From: Rhodococcus sp. ARC_M5
GTDB lineage: Bacteria > Actinomycetota > Actinomycetes > Mycobacteriales > Mycobacteriaceae
Direction of reading: 5' to 3'
Assembly: GCF_022810405.1 (NCBI RefSeq)
Contig: NZ_JALGQE010000002.1
Location: forward strand, 1 to 64,000
DNA: 64,000 bases
The stretch's first letter is position 1, and each line of letters begins with the position of its first letter. The notes beneath the pieces are model-generated. The model searched no databases. It was not told the DNA's origin and worked only from the letters and a program-made list of their open reading frames with translations. A program made the translations under genes and the position numbers. Below are positions 55,130-64,000 of this stretch, piece after piece.

Positions 55130-56389
55130 ATGCGTTCGTCAGTGGGTCTGTCTCTGGGTACGTGCGGCATTCGCACGGCGCGGACCACCGAAGACGGAGC
55201 ATGGACCGACGGCCCCCGGTTCGACGACTGGCAACTCTCCCCCACCGCGCAGGACGTAGCGCGGGTCGTTCGGGGCATCGTCGACACTCCGGACGCACCC
55301 GAGTCACTCGGCGTCGCCTGCCGCTCCCCCGAAGAACGTACCGAAATCTCCGACGCGCTCGCCGAGGAGTACGTCTCCGACGTCCACCTCATCGACGAGA
55401 CCGGCGCGGCACTGGCATATCTCCGCCCTGGGCTGCCGTCACACCTCAAGACGATCGCAGTGTTCGACGCGGGCGATTCCGGGGTGGACGTGAACATCGT
55501 GGACGTCGAATCCGGTCGCTCCTACGGTTCGACGCGGACCACCGCCATGAGCGGTGCCGCGTTCGACGTGGTGGTCCGCGAGCACATACTCGGTCTCGGC
55601 ATCGTGCGAGCGCCTCAATCACGGGACGAAGACTCTGCGCTCACCGCCTTCTGCCGAGGAATAAAGGAAGCGCTCTCCTCTCACCTGACCACCAGCACAC
55701 CCGATGGCGAGCACATCCTCCTCGAGCGACACATCTTCGAGTTGTCCATCGCGCGCTCCACGGAGGAAGCCGCCGAGACGGTGCGCCGACTGGGCCTGGA
55801 GGCCGAGTTCTATCCCGACGCGGTCGTCGCCATCGGAGGCACGTCCAACATCCCGTTGGTCCGGTCCACCCTCGAACGTTTCCTGCAACTGCCGGTCATC
55901 GTCCCGGACAAGCCCGAACTCGTCGTCGCCGGTGGTGCCGCGGTGCATGCCACTCACATCGATGCGACGCGCGTGCCGCCTCTCGTGTCGCACCGTCCGG
56001 CGTTGGCGCGGTTGGGCATGATCGCGCTGCCGATCGCAGGGGTCATCGCCGCCATCGGGCTGTTCACCGCCCTCGGATCCAGCGACGCGAACCAACCCTC
56101 CAGCACTCCTGCCAACGTCGGTGAGGCTGCGCCGTCGACCATGACACCTGCCACCACCAGCACTACTACTGCGACGGTGTCACCCTTACCCGATATCCCA
56201 CCGCCCCCGCCGACGACCACCGCGCCTGCACCCGCTGTCGCCGATTCGGTGCCCTATGTGCAGTACCAGCAGCCGCACTACTACCCGCCGCCCCCTCCGC
56301 CGCCGCCGCCCACCGTGCCACTGCCACAGATTCCCGGTGTCCAGATGCCCGTCATACCGTTGCCGGTGTTGCCACGCCTGCCGTTCTGA
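55130..56389 (+). CDS. Hsp70-like protein with transmembrane helix and proline-rich tail
   Basis: A 419-residue protein. Residues 1-280 resemble an actin/Hsp70 ATPase: [11 protein letters not shown], an internal [18 protein letters not shown] and [21 protein letters not shown] hydrophobic helix at about 300-318 ([21 protein letters not shown]) is followed by a Thr/Pro-rich tail with two polyproline runs. The substrate-binding domain of DnaK is absent. Orientation implies a cytoplasmic ATPase and an external tail. GGAGAAG precedes the ATG. Confidence 0.8.
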   Translation: MRSSVGLSLGTCGIRTARTTEDGAWTDGPRFDDWQLSPTAQDVARVVRGIVDTPDAPESLGVACRSPEERTEISDALAEEYVSDVHLIDETGAALAYLRPGLPSHLKTIAVFDAGDSGVDVNIVDVESGRSYGSTRTTAMSGAAFDVVVREHILGLGIVRAPQSRDEDSALTAFCRGIKEALSSHLTTSTPDGEHILLERHIFELSIARSTEEAAETVRRLGLEAEFYPDAVVAIGGTSNIPLVRSTLERFLQLPVIVPDKPELVVAGGAAVHATHIDATRVPPLVSHRPALARLGMIALPIAGVIAAIGLFTALGSSDANQPSSTPANVGEAAPSTMTPATTSTTTATVSPLPDIPPPPPTTTAPAPAVADSVPYVQYQQPHYYPPPPPPPPPTVPLPQIPGVQMPVIPLPVLPRLPF

Positions 56390-56436
56390 CCGGCCGCGTT
56401 CTCACCCGTCGGACAGATACGGAAAGATCGTCGCTC

Positions 56437-57306
56437 ATGGCCACCACTGCGCAATGGATCGAAGGTGCGCGACCGCGCACGCTCCCGAATGCGATCGCCC
56501 CCGTCCTCGTCGGCACCGGTGCGGCCGTGTCGCTGGACGCAGGCGTGTGGTGGAAGGCACTGCTGGCGTTGATCGTCTCGTTGGCCCTGATCGTCGGCGT
56601 GAATTTCGCCAACGACTACTCCGACGGAATCCGCGGCACCGACGACGATCGAGTCGGACCCCTGAGACTGGTCGGCTCCAAGGCCGCCTCCGCCGGCGCA
56701 GTCAAGAAGGCCGCCATCGCATGCCTTGCCGTCGGTGCCGTGGCGGGGCTGGTACTGGCCGCAACCAGCGCCTGGTGGTTGGTTGTCGTCGGACTCGTGT
56801 GCATCGCCGGTGCGTGGTACTACACCGGCGGCTCGAAGCCTTACGGGTACAGCGGTTTCGGCGAGATCGCCGTGTTCGTGTTCTTCGGTCTCGTGGCAGT
56901 TCTCGGCACTCAGTTCGTGCAGGCCGGGGAGATCGACTGGGCAGGCGTGCTGGCAGCGGTAGCCGTCGGATCGTTCTCGAGCGCGGTGCTTGTAGCCAAC
57001 AATCTGCGCGACATCCCCACCGACACCGAATCCGGAAAGCTCACGCTCGCAGTACGATTGGGCGATACCCGCACGCGCTACCTGCATCTCGCGCTACTGG
57101 TGGTGCCGTTCGCGATGACCGTCGTTCTGATCGCTCGCACCCCATGGGCGCTCGTCGGACTGCTCGCACTTCCCTTCGCCGCCCGCGCGAACTCCCCGGT
57201 ACGCAAGGGAGCCCACGGCTTCGAACTGATTCCCGCACTGCGCGATTCGGGCTTGGCGATGCTCGTCTGGGGAGCGAGTACCGGACTGGCGTTGGCCTTC
57301 GCCTAA
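56437..57306 (+). CDS. menA: 1,4-Dihydroxy-2-naphthoate polyprenyltransferase MenA
   Basis: A 289-residue UbiA-superfamily membrane enzyme with eight or nine helices. The first Asp-rich motif is [16 protein letters not shown] and the second [14 protein letters not shown]. It attaches the polyprenyl tail to DHNA. The stop overlaps the stop of the convergent holin-family gene by 4 bases. Confidence 0.95.
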   Translation: MATTAQWIEGARPRTLPNAIAPVLVGTGAAVSLDAGVWWKALLALIVSLALIVGVNFANDYSDGIRGTDDDRVGPLRLVGSKAASAGAVKKAAIACLAVGAVAGLVLAATSAWWLVVVGLVCIAGAWYYTGGSKPYGYSGFGEIAVFVFFGLVAVLGTQFVQAGEIDWAGVLAAVAVGSFSSAVLVANNLRDIPTDTESGKLTLAVRLGDTRTRYLHLALLVVPFAMTVVLIARTPWALVGLLALPFAARANSPVRKGAHGFELIPALRDSGLAMLVWGASTGLALAFA

Positions 57307-57683
57307 CGCTTGTCGGGAACGAACGCTCCGAGCAGAAAGTTCACGATCGAGATGATGATCGCGCCCCAGAATGCGGCGGCGAACCCCACGATCTCGAGGC
57401 CGTAACCGGTCTGCGACGACAGCCAGCCCGTCAACAAGAGCATCAGCGCATTGATCACGAGAGTGAACAAGCCGAGAGTCAGAATCAGCAACGGCAGCGA
57501 CAGCAGCTTCACCATCGGCTTGATGAACGCATTGACGATCGTCAACACCGCCGCGATACCGAGCAGAACCACGATGTCCCAGCCGTCGCCGCGCCCCGAG
57601 CTGGTGACGGTGATGCCATCGACGAATTCCTTGGCGACCCAGATGGCAACGGCGTTGATCACGAGCCGAATCAAAAAGTTCAT
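57303..57683 (-). CDS. Phage holin family (DUF4) membrane protein
   Basis: A 126-residue protein of the PF04020-type phage holin family, with four hydrophobic segments ([65 protein letters not shown]). Despite the name this is a chromosomal gene conserved outside phages. Start ATG at 57683; the upstream extension has no hydrophobic pattern. Confidence 0.88.
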   Translation of the reverse strand: MNFLIRLVINAVAIWVAKEFVDGITVTSSGRGDGWDIVVLLGIAAVLTIVNAFIKPMVKLLSLPLLILTLGLFTLVINALMLLLTGWLSSQTGYGLEIVGFAAAFWGAIIISIVNFLLGAFVPDKR

Positions 57684-57715
57684 GGCGCCATCGTAGGGTC
57701 GTGGACGGCTGAGGG

Positions 57716-58057
57716 CTACGACGTCCGAACGAGTGAGACCATCGATCGCAACTGCTGCAGCGAACAATGCTGCTGCACCAGTTCGGTGAACGTCGGATCG
57801 GCACCGCGGACGAGACCGAGAAGGACATGCTCGACGCCTATCTCGCGGTCCCGTCGTTCGACGGCTTCCTCGAGGGACAGCTTCAGCACTTCCTTGGCCG
57901 ATGCTGCGAACGGGCCGAGCGCGGAGTCGATCGTCGACACGATGGTGTCCAGATCGATTCCGAGTAACTTCAGTGCACGCTCGTCTTGTGATCGGACGTC
58001 CGCAAGAACCCCGTCGACGGTGAATCCGGCTGCCCTTTTGTCAACACGGGTTGACAT
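57716..58057 (-). CDS. Clp N-terminal domain protein
   Basis: A 113-residue protein made of a Clp-repeat-type helical domain: ALKLLGIDLDTIVSTIDS and SLEEAVERRDREIGVEHVLLGLVRG. Such domains in ClpC/ClpA bind adaptors or substrates; a free-standing one may be an adaptor. No ATPase domain. It lies 32 bp upstream of the holin-family gene in the same direction. Confidence 0.82.
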   Translation of the reverse strand: MSTRVDKRAAGFTVDGVLADVRSQDERALKLLGIDLDTIVSTIDSALGPFAASAKEVLKLSLEEAVERRDREIGVEHVLLGLVRGADPTFTELVQQHCSLQQLRSMVSLVRTS

Positions 58058-58066
58058 GATGCGTGT

Positions 58067-58408
58067 TCAACGGGTCAAAACAATGTCCACGGTGACCCGC
58101 CCACGGTCGTCACGAGTGGCCACGGCATGCCCGGAGTGGTGGACGCCGCCGAGATCGAGGTCGACTCGACCACCGTCGTTCTCGAAATTTCTCCACCAGC
58201 TCTTCTTGTCCGGCACAGCCACAGCAACTTTCACGTGATTGCCCGTTCGCCTGTATGCCACCGGAAGAGAGAACTCCTTGCCGGACTTTCGTCCGGTGTA
58301 GGTCACGATTCCCATCGACCGCCCGAGCGCACGGTCTAGCACCGGTGCCTTCATGACGACCATGAAAACCCTGTTGAACGCCGCCGCCGATTTCTGGAAG
58401 GTGTTCAC
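58067..58408 (-). CDS. Deazaflavin-dependent nitroreductase-like protein
   Basis: A 113-residue protein of the F420-dependent Ddn-like (split barrel) family: VTYTGRKSGKEFSLPVAYRR, followed by WWRNFENDGGRVDLDLGG. Mycobacterial Ddn uses F420H2. GTG 58408 precedes VNTFQKSAAAF. Shorter than Ddn at the N-terminus but complete in the conserved core. Nine bp separate it from the ClpN gene. Confidence 0.85.
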   Translation of the reverse strand: MNTFQKSAAAFNRVFMVVMKAPVLDRALGRSMGIVTYTGRKSGKEFSLPVAYRRTGNHVKVAVAVPDKKSWWRNFENDGGRVDLDLGGVHHSGHAVATRDDRGRVTVDIVLTR

Positions 58409-58743
58409 TGTGCCGCCTCCGGGGTTGCCCTGCACGTGATGCCGAGCCTAGCGCCGTTGCCGCTCGCCGGAGTCGTCACTGCGATGACACACCGTCCTCC
58501 ATCGACTCGGCCAGTACGCGCAACGTCCCGAGGATGCGTTCCCGCCATGTGCCCAGTGCGTCGAACATCGTTCCGTGAGCGGAGATCGACATCGATCACC
58601 ACCTGCTGGCTCTCGATGTCGCATTGGCTGTTCACTCAGACTGAGTGCCTCGACCAGGGCGGCAGAACTTGTCGGTGGTCGGTTCTACACTTCTCGGCAA
58701 TGGGGTTGAATACGTGTTCCACCCTTCGTCGCTGGGGGGTGAC

Positions 58744-60093
58744 ATGGGACTACGCGAGTCGACGTGGATGGCCGACGATCACTCTGCACTCGCCGAGGTT
58801 CTCGGCGCGCGCCGCAGGATCAACGCCGCTGTCGCATCGGAGCTGGCGCTCATGGACGACTACGTTCGCGGGCGAACGGCGTGCGCGTCGCCGTGGGACA
58901 CGGGAGCAACCGAGAAAGACCTCTACAGCTCGGCGATCTGCGAATTGGCCGCGGCTCTGTCGTCCACCTTCGCAGCCGTCAACAACAAGGTACAGATGTG
59001 GCGCCGATCGCGGCCCCTGGTGAAGCGTCGGTTCGTTGATGGTTCACTCGATTTGGAGCGGGTCAGGACGATTCACGATCACCTACTCCATGCCAGGCCG
59101 GATACGATCGTCGACATCGAAGCCGAGGTTCTCAAGGCCGCCGCAGAAATGGCTCCGGGCGCTCTGGGTCGCGAAATCGATCGGCTGCTCACCGAAGCCG
59201 ATCCGGATTGGGACCGGAACGTGCGCGACCGTGCCGCGCGCACGGAGAAGCGAATCCGGGTTCGGAGACGAGCGCGGGGGCTGTCCAGCCTCACCGTCGT
59301 GATGACCGATGGCGAAGCCGACGAACAGATTTCACGGATCGACGCCGAGATCGCGCGCCTACACCCGGAGGACCCTCGATCCCCCGATCAACAACGAGGC
59401 GAAGCGCACAATGCACTGATGCGCGGGGAGACAGTGGCCTGCCAGTGCGCGGCGTGCCTGACCGCTCGTGGTGACGTCGAGGCTCCCGAGGCCGAGACAC
59501 CGCAGCCGCCCAGCACGACCGCCCGGCCGAATAATGGCGCAGCCACAGCGGACGAGACATCCACCGCGAGTTCGGAATCCGAGCCGCAGGGGCCGGTTCG
59601 GCCGACCAGGCAACCGCCACCGGCCACGGAACCACCCGAGGACACACCACCACCCGACGAGCCACCGGCGCGATCGCGACCGGGAGGAGGGACGCTGATC
59701 GAGCGCTGGCGGGGCATCGTCGAGCGCAATCCTCTCGGTGTGCACGCCCTACACCCCGACGGACACGGAGGCACGACGCTCCCGCCGCCGGGGGCGCTGT
59801 CCTACAAACCCAGTAGGTCACTCGCGGCACGAGTGCGCGCCGACCATCCGTATTGCCTCCATCCTGGATGCGACGTGCCATCGGACCGGTGCGACCTCGA
59901 CCACATCGTCGAGTTCGATCGACAGAATCCGGAGCGAGGGGGCTGGACGATCCCGACGAACATCGGCCCGCGCTGTCGGCTTCACCACAACCTCAAAACG
60001 CGCAAACTCTGGCGCACCGAACTGCTACCCGAAGGGGTGATGCACACCGTCGATCCACTCGGACGCCACTACTTCACTGCGCCGACCCTGTGA
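58744..60093 (+). CDS. DUF222 and HNH endonuclease domain protein (13E12 family)
   Basis: A 449-residue protein of the REP13E12/DUF222 family. The N-terminal DUF222 region (ELAAALSSTFAAVNNKVQMW, LERVRTIHDHLL) is followed by a proline/threonine-rich linker of about 80 residues, and a C-terminal HNH domain: HPYCLHPGCDVPSDRCDLDH then CRLHHNLKTRKLWR. Such genes are multi-copy in mycobacteria and rhodococci and often near phage attachment sites. The ATG 58744 follows GGGGGG. Activity not known. Confidence 0.88.
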   Translation: MGLRESTWMADDHSALAEVLGARRRINAAVASELALMDDYVRGRTACASPWDTGATEKDLYSSAICELAAALSSTFAAVNNKVQMWRRSRPLVKRRFVDGSLDLERVRTIHDHLLHARPDTIVDIEAEVLKAAAEMAPGALGREIDRLLTEADPDWDRNVRDRAARTEKRIRVRRRARGLSSLTVVMTDGEADEQISRIDAEIARLHPEDPRSPDQQRGEAHNALMRGETVACQCAACLTARGDVEAPEAETPQPPSTTARPNNGAATADETSTASSESEPQGPVRPTRQPPPATEPPEDTPPPDEPPARSRPGGGTLIERWRGIVERNPLGVHALHPDGHGGTTLPPPGALSYKPSRSLAARVRADHPYCLHPGCDVPSDRCDLDHIVEFDRQNPERGGWTIPTNIGPRCRLHHNLKTRKLWRTELLPEGVMHTVDPLGRHYFTAPTL

Positions 60094-60119
60094 CGTCTCG
60101 ATCGCATAGGGTTGGTTCG

Positions 60120-62579
60120 GTGAGCACCGCAAATCTGACCCGTACCGAAACTCGCCGGAGGTCGCGCCACATCGCCGGCGTGAACTATCGCGTCCACCTT
60201 GATCTTCTGCACGCAGAGGACTCCGACGTCGACACTTTCGAGACGGTCACGACCATCGAATTCGATGCAAGCACGGCTGCGACGTGGGTGGACTTCATCG
60301 GTGCCGCAGTCGACGAGGTCACCGTCAACGGTGTTGACACACCGATCGACTACGACGGCTCACGCATTCAATTGGTCGGACTCACCGAGCACAACATCGT
60401 CCGGATTCGCGCGCACGGAAAGTACAGCCGGTCGGGTGAAGGACTACATCGGTTCGTCGATCCCGTCGATGACAACGTCTATCTCTACACGCAGTACGAA
60501 CCGGCCGATGCACGACGGGTATTCGCGAATTTCGAGCAACCGGACCTCAAGGCCCCCTTCACTCTGACGGTCACAGCTCCGCCGACGTGGACCGTGTTGT
60601 CCAACCGTGAGGGTGTCACCGACGACACGGTCACCACCTTCGCGCCGACTCTGCCGATCTCGACCTACATCACCGCGGTTGCGGCCGGTCCGTATCACCG
60701 CGTCCAATCGTCCTGGACGCGAGGAGAACTCACCGTCCCCCTCGGCGCATACTGCCGAGCCTCCCTTGCCGAGTACTTCGATGCCGAGGACATCTTCGAC
60801 ACCACGAAGCGGGGCTTGGACTTCTTTCACGACAAGTTCGAGTACCCGTACCCATTCGGGAAGTACGACCAGATCTTCGTTCCCGAATACAACCTCGGTG
60901 CAATGGAGAATCCGGGCCTCGTCACATTCACGGAATCGTACGTATTCCGTTCTGCAGCAACCGAAGCTCAGTACGAGGCCCGCGCCAATACGATTCTGCA
61001 CGAGATGGCGCACATGTGGTTCGGCGACCTCGTCACGATGCAGTGGTGGGATGACCTGTGGCTCAAGGAATCGTTCGCCGACTTCATGGGCGCGTACGCG
61101 TCGGCCGAGGCGACCCGATTCACCGATGCCTGGGTCAGCTTCGCCAACCGACGTAAAGCGTGGGCATATCTGCAGGATCAGCTTCCGACCACCCACCCGA
61201 TCGTCGCCGACATCACCGACCTCGAGGCCGCCAAGCTCAACTTCGACGGCATCACCTACGCCAAAGGGGCGAGCGTCCTCAAACAACTCGGCGCGTTCGT
61301 GGGTGCCGACGCCTTCTTCGCGGCGTCCCGCAACTACTTTCGCACCCATGCATTCGGCAACACCACACTGACGGACCTGCTGAGCGAGATGTCCACCGCG
61401 AGCGGACGCGACCTCGACACCTGGGCCGCAGCATGGCTCCAGACCACCGGCGTCTCGACGCTCAGCTACTCCGGCGATGCCGTCGAGCAGACAAATCGGA
61501 AACCGCACCGCATTGCCATCGGACTCTACGATCTCGACGAGGCGGGGAATCTGACGAGAACCCACCGCCGCGAACTCGACATCACCGACGCACGAACTCC
61601 GGTAGACCTTCCCGATGCCGCGCTGGTTCTGCTCAACGACGACGACCTGACGTACGCCAAGATCCGATTCGACGAGCGCTCGAAGACCACCGTGCAGGCT
61701 TACCTCGATCGCATCGTGGATCCCCTCGCCCGGGGCCTGGTGTGGTCCGCACTGTGGAACTCCACCCGCGACGCCGAAATGTCGGCACTCGAATACATCG
61801 ACATCGCAACCAGATTCGCACCGAACGAGCCCAAGATCGGCCTACTCTCGGCAGTGACGGCCAACGTGGGGTACGCCCTCGAGCACTACCTGCCGGAGGA
61901 CCGACGGGGAGAACCCAGCCGGCGGTGGCTCGAGGTCGCGTGGACGCAACTGAACTCGAGCGAACCGGGGAGCGATACCCAGCTGGTGTGGGCGCGCGCC
62001 ACCGCGGCTGCGGCCCAACTCGACGGGTCGCGCGCAGCCGACCTGCGCGCACTTCTCGACGGCACGGCGACCGTGACGGGCCTACGTCTCGACCCCGATC
62101 AGCGGTGGTCGTTCTGGTTGGCTCTCGCCGCCACCGGACACGCGACCGCGGTCGACCTCGATGCAGAACTGGCCTCCGACGACACCTCGTCGGGGCGCAC
62201 CGCGCACACCGCGGCGTCGACGGCGATACCGGATGCCGAGGTCAAGGCGAGGGCGTGGACTGCCATCACCGAACGCGACGACGCATCGAACGACGTCCTC
62301 GACGCGTTCATCACCGGCTTCGGGGCCGGGCACCGACCGGAGCTGACTCAGCCGTACGACAATCGGTATTTCGAAGCCATCTCCTCGCTGTGGACCTCCC
62401 GCAGCATCGAGATCGCCAGGCGAATCGTGGTCCGACTTTGTCCGCAGCAGTCGTCGACGGAGTCCGCGGACAGCTGGCTCGCCGAGCACGAGTGGGCACC
62501 GGCTGCCTTGCGGCGCTTGGTTATCGAGCAACGAGACCACCTGGCACGGAGCCTGCAGGTTCAGGCGCGGCTAGGGTGA
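60120..62579 (+). CDS. pepN: Aminopeptidase N (M1 family)
   Basis: An 819-residue zinc aminopeptidase. The exopeptidase motif GAMEN is at 260-264, the zinc motif HEMAHMWFGD starts at 294, and the third ligand Glu is 317 in LKESFADF. The start is GTG 60120. The M1 C-terminal helical domain is present. It removes N-terminal amino acids in the cytoplasm. A small membrane protein gene follows 5 bp later. Confidence 0.96.
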   Translation: MSTANLTRTETRRRSRHIAGVNYRVHLDLLHAEDSDVDTFETVTTIEFDASTAATWVDFIGAAVDEVTVNGVDTPIDYDGSRIQLVGLTEHNIVRIRAHGKYSRSGEGLHRFVDPVDDNVYLYTQYEPADARRVFANFEQPDLKAPFTLTVTAPPTWTVLSNREGVTDDTVTTFAPTLPISTYITAVAAGPYHRVQSSWTRGELTVPLGAYCRASLAEYFDAEDIFDTTKRGLDFFHDKFEYPYPFGKYDQIFVPEYNLGAMENPGLVTFTESYVFRSAATEAQYEARANTILHEMAHMWFGDLVTMQWWDDLWLKESFADFMGAYASAEATRFTDAWVSFANRRKAWAYLQDQLPTTHPIVADITDLEAAKLNFDGITYAKGASVLKQLGAFVGADAFFAASRNYFRTHAFGNTTLTDLLSEMSTASGRDLDTWAAAWLQTTGVSTLSYSGDAVEQTNRKPHRIAIGLYDLDEAGNLTRTHRRELDITDARTPVDLPDAALVLLNDDDLTYAKIRFDERSKTTVQAYLDRIVDPLARGLVWSALWNSTRDAEMSALEYIDIATRFAPNEPKIGLLSAVTANVGYALEHYLPEDRRGEPSRRWLEVAWTQLNSSEPGSDTQLVWARATAAAAQLDGSRAADLRALLDGTATVTGLRLDPDQRWSFWLALAATGHATAVDLDAELASDDTSSGRTAHTAASTAIPDAEVKARAWTAITERDDASNDVLDAFITGFGAGHRPELTQPYDNRYFEAISSLWTSRSIEIARRIVVRLCPQQSSTESADSWLAEHEWAPAALRRLVIEQRDHLARSLQVQARLG

Positions 62580-62584
62580 CGATC

Positions 62585-62896
62585 ATGCCCACCACCGATT
62601 CTCGTCACGCGCTCGCCACCTCCGCACTCGCTGCAGGCGGTCTGCTCGGGGGCTTCGCCGTTGCCCGGCAGTCACACAATCGTCAGCTCGGCGGGGCGGT
62701 ACTCGCAGCTGTCGGCGTGGCATGCACTACGCGGTGGCAGAAGTCTTCCGGTTCGGCCCGCGCCGGTGTACTGCTGGGAACGTACCTCGTCGCGTTCGGT
62801 GCCTCGCACCCGCTCGCCAAGAAGATCGGTGCCTGGCCGGCGGTTGCCGCGGTGTCCGCTGCAACTGCAGCGGCATCGATGGCGGTGGCCACGTAG
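62585..62896 (+). CDS. Small membrane protein
   Basis: A 103-residue protein with three or four short hydrophobic segments (ATSALAAGGLLGGFAVA, LGGAVLAAVGVAC, VLLGTYLVAFGASHPLA, VAAVSAATAAASMAVA). No family recognised. It starts five bases after the pepN stop, and its stop is 3 bases from the convergent Cds1-type gene, so it is likely in the pepN transcript. Confidence 0.72.
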   Translation: MPTTDSRHALATSALAAGGLLGGFAVARQSHNRQLGGAVLAAVGVACTTRWQKSSGSARAGVLLGTYLVAFGASHPLAKKIGAWPAVAAVSAATAAASMAVAT

Positions 62897-62899
62897 GCC

Positions 62900-63982
62900 T
62901 CAGAGCACCCCGGTACGGATGAACCCGTCGAGAGCTGCTGTCGGTTCCTCGAGATCCATCCCTTGGCTCGCGACCCAGGCGTCGTCGAAGTAGGTCTGCG
63001 AGTACCGATCTCCGCCGTCGCACAGCAGTGTGACCACGCTCCCGCTCCGGCCTGCGGCGATCATCTCCGCGATCAATCCGAAGGCTCCCCAGATGTTGGT
63101 GCCGGTCGATCCGCCCACCCGTTTTCCGAGTGCCTCCGAGGTGAATCGGGCGGCAGCAACCGAGGCTGCGTCGGGCACCGCGATCATGCGGTCGATCACC
63201 TGGCCGACGAACGACGGTTCCACTCGCGGTCGGCCGATGCCCTCGATGCGAGACGACAGGCCAGTTTCGAAGCCGGCATCTCCGGTCTCGTAACCGCCGA
63301 TGAACGCCGAATTCTCGGGGTCCACAACAGCCAATTGCGTTGCATGCCTGCGGTATCGAATATAGCGACCGATGGTGGCGCTGGTCCCTCCGGTCCCTGC
63401 ACCCACCACCACCCAGTCGGGAATGGGGCATTCTTCGAGCCGAAGCTGGTCGAAGATGGACTCGGCAATGTTGTTGTTTCCGCGCCAGTCGGTGGCTCGC
63501 TCGGCGTGCGTGAACTGATCCATGTAGTGGCAGTCGGGCTCGGCCGCCAGTCGATGTGCTTCGGTGTACATCTCCCCGGGCTGATCGACGAAGTGACATC
63601 TCCCGCCGTGGGACTCGATGAGTGCGACCTTGGCCGAGCTGGTACTCCGGGGCATCACCGCGACGAACTTCAATCCGAGCAGTCCGGCGAAATACGCTTC
63701 ACTGACGGCGGTGGAGCCCGACGAGGCCTCGATGACCGTCGTACGCTCGGTGACCCAGCCGTTGCAGATTGCGTACAGAAACAACGACCGAGCCAGCCGG
63801 TGCTTGAGGCTGCCGGTGATGTGAGTGGACTCGTCTTTCAGGTACAGCGAGATACCCCAGGCCGCGGGGAGCGGGTACCGCAGCAAGTGCGTGTCGGCGC
63901 TGCGCTGGGAATCCGCCTCGATCAAGCGAACGGCGTTGTCGACCCACGCCCGCGATCCGGAGTGGTCGACCGACCTGGTCAT
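62900..63982 (-). CDS. cds1: PLP-dependent cysteine synthase family protein, Cds1-like L-cysteine desulfhydrase
   Basis: A 360-residue fold-type II PLP enzyme. The PLP Lys is probably Lys60 in [13 protein letters not shown]; the substrate loop is [16 protein letters not shown] and the phosphate-binding [17 protein letters not shown]. The pattern ([19 protein letters not shown]) fits Cds1, which releases sulfide, pyruvate and ammonia from cysteine in mycobacteria, better than CysK. Start ATG 63982 is near the window end and the gene is complete. Confidence 0.88.
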   Translation of the reverse strand: MTRSVDHSGSRAWVDNAVRLIEADSQRSADTHLLRYPLPAAWGISLYLKDESTHITGSLKHRLARSLFLYAICNGWVTERTTVIEASSGSTAVSEAYFAGLLGLKFVAVMPRSTSSAKVALIESHGGRCHFVDQPGEMYTEAHRLAAEPDCHYMDQFTHAERATDWRGNNNIAESIFDQLRLEECPIPDWVVVGAGTGGTSATIGRYIRYRRHATQLAVVDPENSAFIGGYETGDAGFETGLSSRIEGIGRPRVEPSFVGQVIDRMIAVPDAASVAAARFTSEALGKRVGGSTGTNIWGAFGLIAEMIAAGRSGSVVTLLCDGGDRYSQTYFDDAWVASQGMDLEEPTAALDGFIRTGVL

Positions 63983-64000
63983 TTCTTGCCGTCTTCACCG

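Noticed and set aside
56256..58238. 660-codon open frame on plus
   Set aside because: It crosses menA in another frame and the convergent holin, ClpN and Ddn-like genes in antisense; low-complexity arginine-rich product.
61160..62896. 578-codon frame overlapping pepN
   Set aside because: Only its last 103 codons, from the ATG at 62585, form a plausible gene; the rest is an arginine-rich shadow of pepN.

Overview
The window looks like chromosome from a Rhodococcus-type actinomycete (order Mycobacteriales). It is GC-rich and uses many GTG and TTG starts. It carries the block rpmG-hadA-hadB-tRNA(Trp)-secE-nusG-rplK-rplA and a menaquinone neighbourhood arranged much like mycobacterial Rv0534c-Rv0563 (htpX, grcC, menJ, menG, mgtA, menD, menC, menB, menE, menA). 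The hadAB genes imply mycolic acids. Species cannot be fixed from sequence reading alone.

Bases 1-17,500 are accessory. They open with insertion-sequence debris: IS21-like end repeats, an IS3 transposase tail and a doubly broken IS110 transposase. An alkane-oxidation region follows on the minus strand: [2Fe-2S] ferredoxin, CYP153-type P450 and ferredoxin reductase, then a transglutaminase-fold protein, an SDR and a BtrH-like protein. A ChoD-like GMC oxidase and regulators of the PucR, WhiB, TetR and AraC families lie to the right. A 65-bp element is shared, in opposite orientation relative to the genes, by the ferredoxin-P450 promoter and the araC promoter. This suggests the two were once divergent neighbours under one regulator and were separated by about 5.5 kb of inserted genes. 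The right edge is a decayed Tn402/Tn5053-type transposon: tniA with two in-frame stops and a recognisable 25-bp terminal repeat.

Bases 17,500-33,000 are core genome: a CocE-type esterase, an alpha/beta hydrolase, the ribosomal/secE/nusG/had block, four tRNAs, a YajQ protein, HtpX and a long-chain prenyl diphosphate synthase. A compact operon follows (HAD hydrolase, phnD, phnC, phnE1, phnE2, RpiR regulator), with a 19-bp palindrome in its promoter region.

Bases 33,000-57,300 hold the menaquinone genes (menJ, menG, menD, menC, menB, menE, menA). Interspersed are a mannosyltransferase, a PaaI thioesterase that overlaps menC and is a candidate for the DHNA-CoA thioesterase step, a GGDEF and an EAL protein on either side of a small VOC protein, a membrane Hsp70-like protein, and several proteins of unknown function. 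Convergent gene ends often carry large palindromes or an 81-bp repeat.

Bases 57,300-64,000 contain small membrane proteins, a ClpN-domain protein, a deazaflavin-type oxidoreductase, a DUF222/HNH (13E12) protein, aminopeptidase N and a Cds1-type cysteine desulfhydrase. Functions were assigned by recognising family motifs by eye, without database searches.
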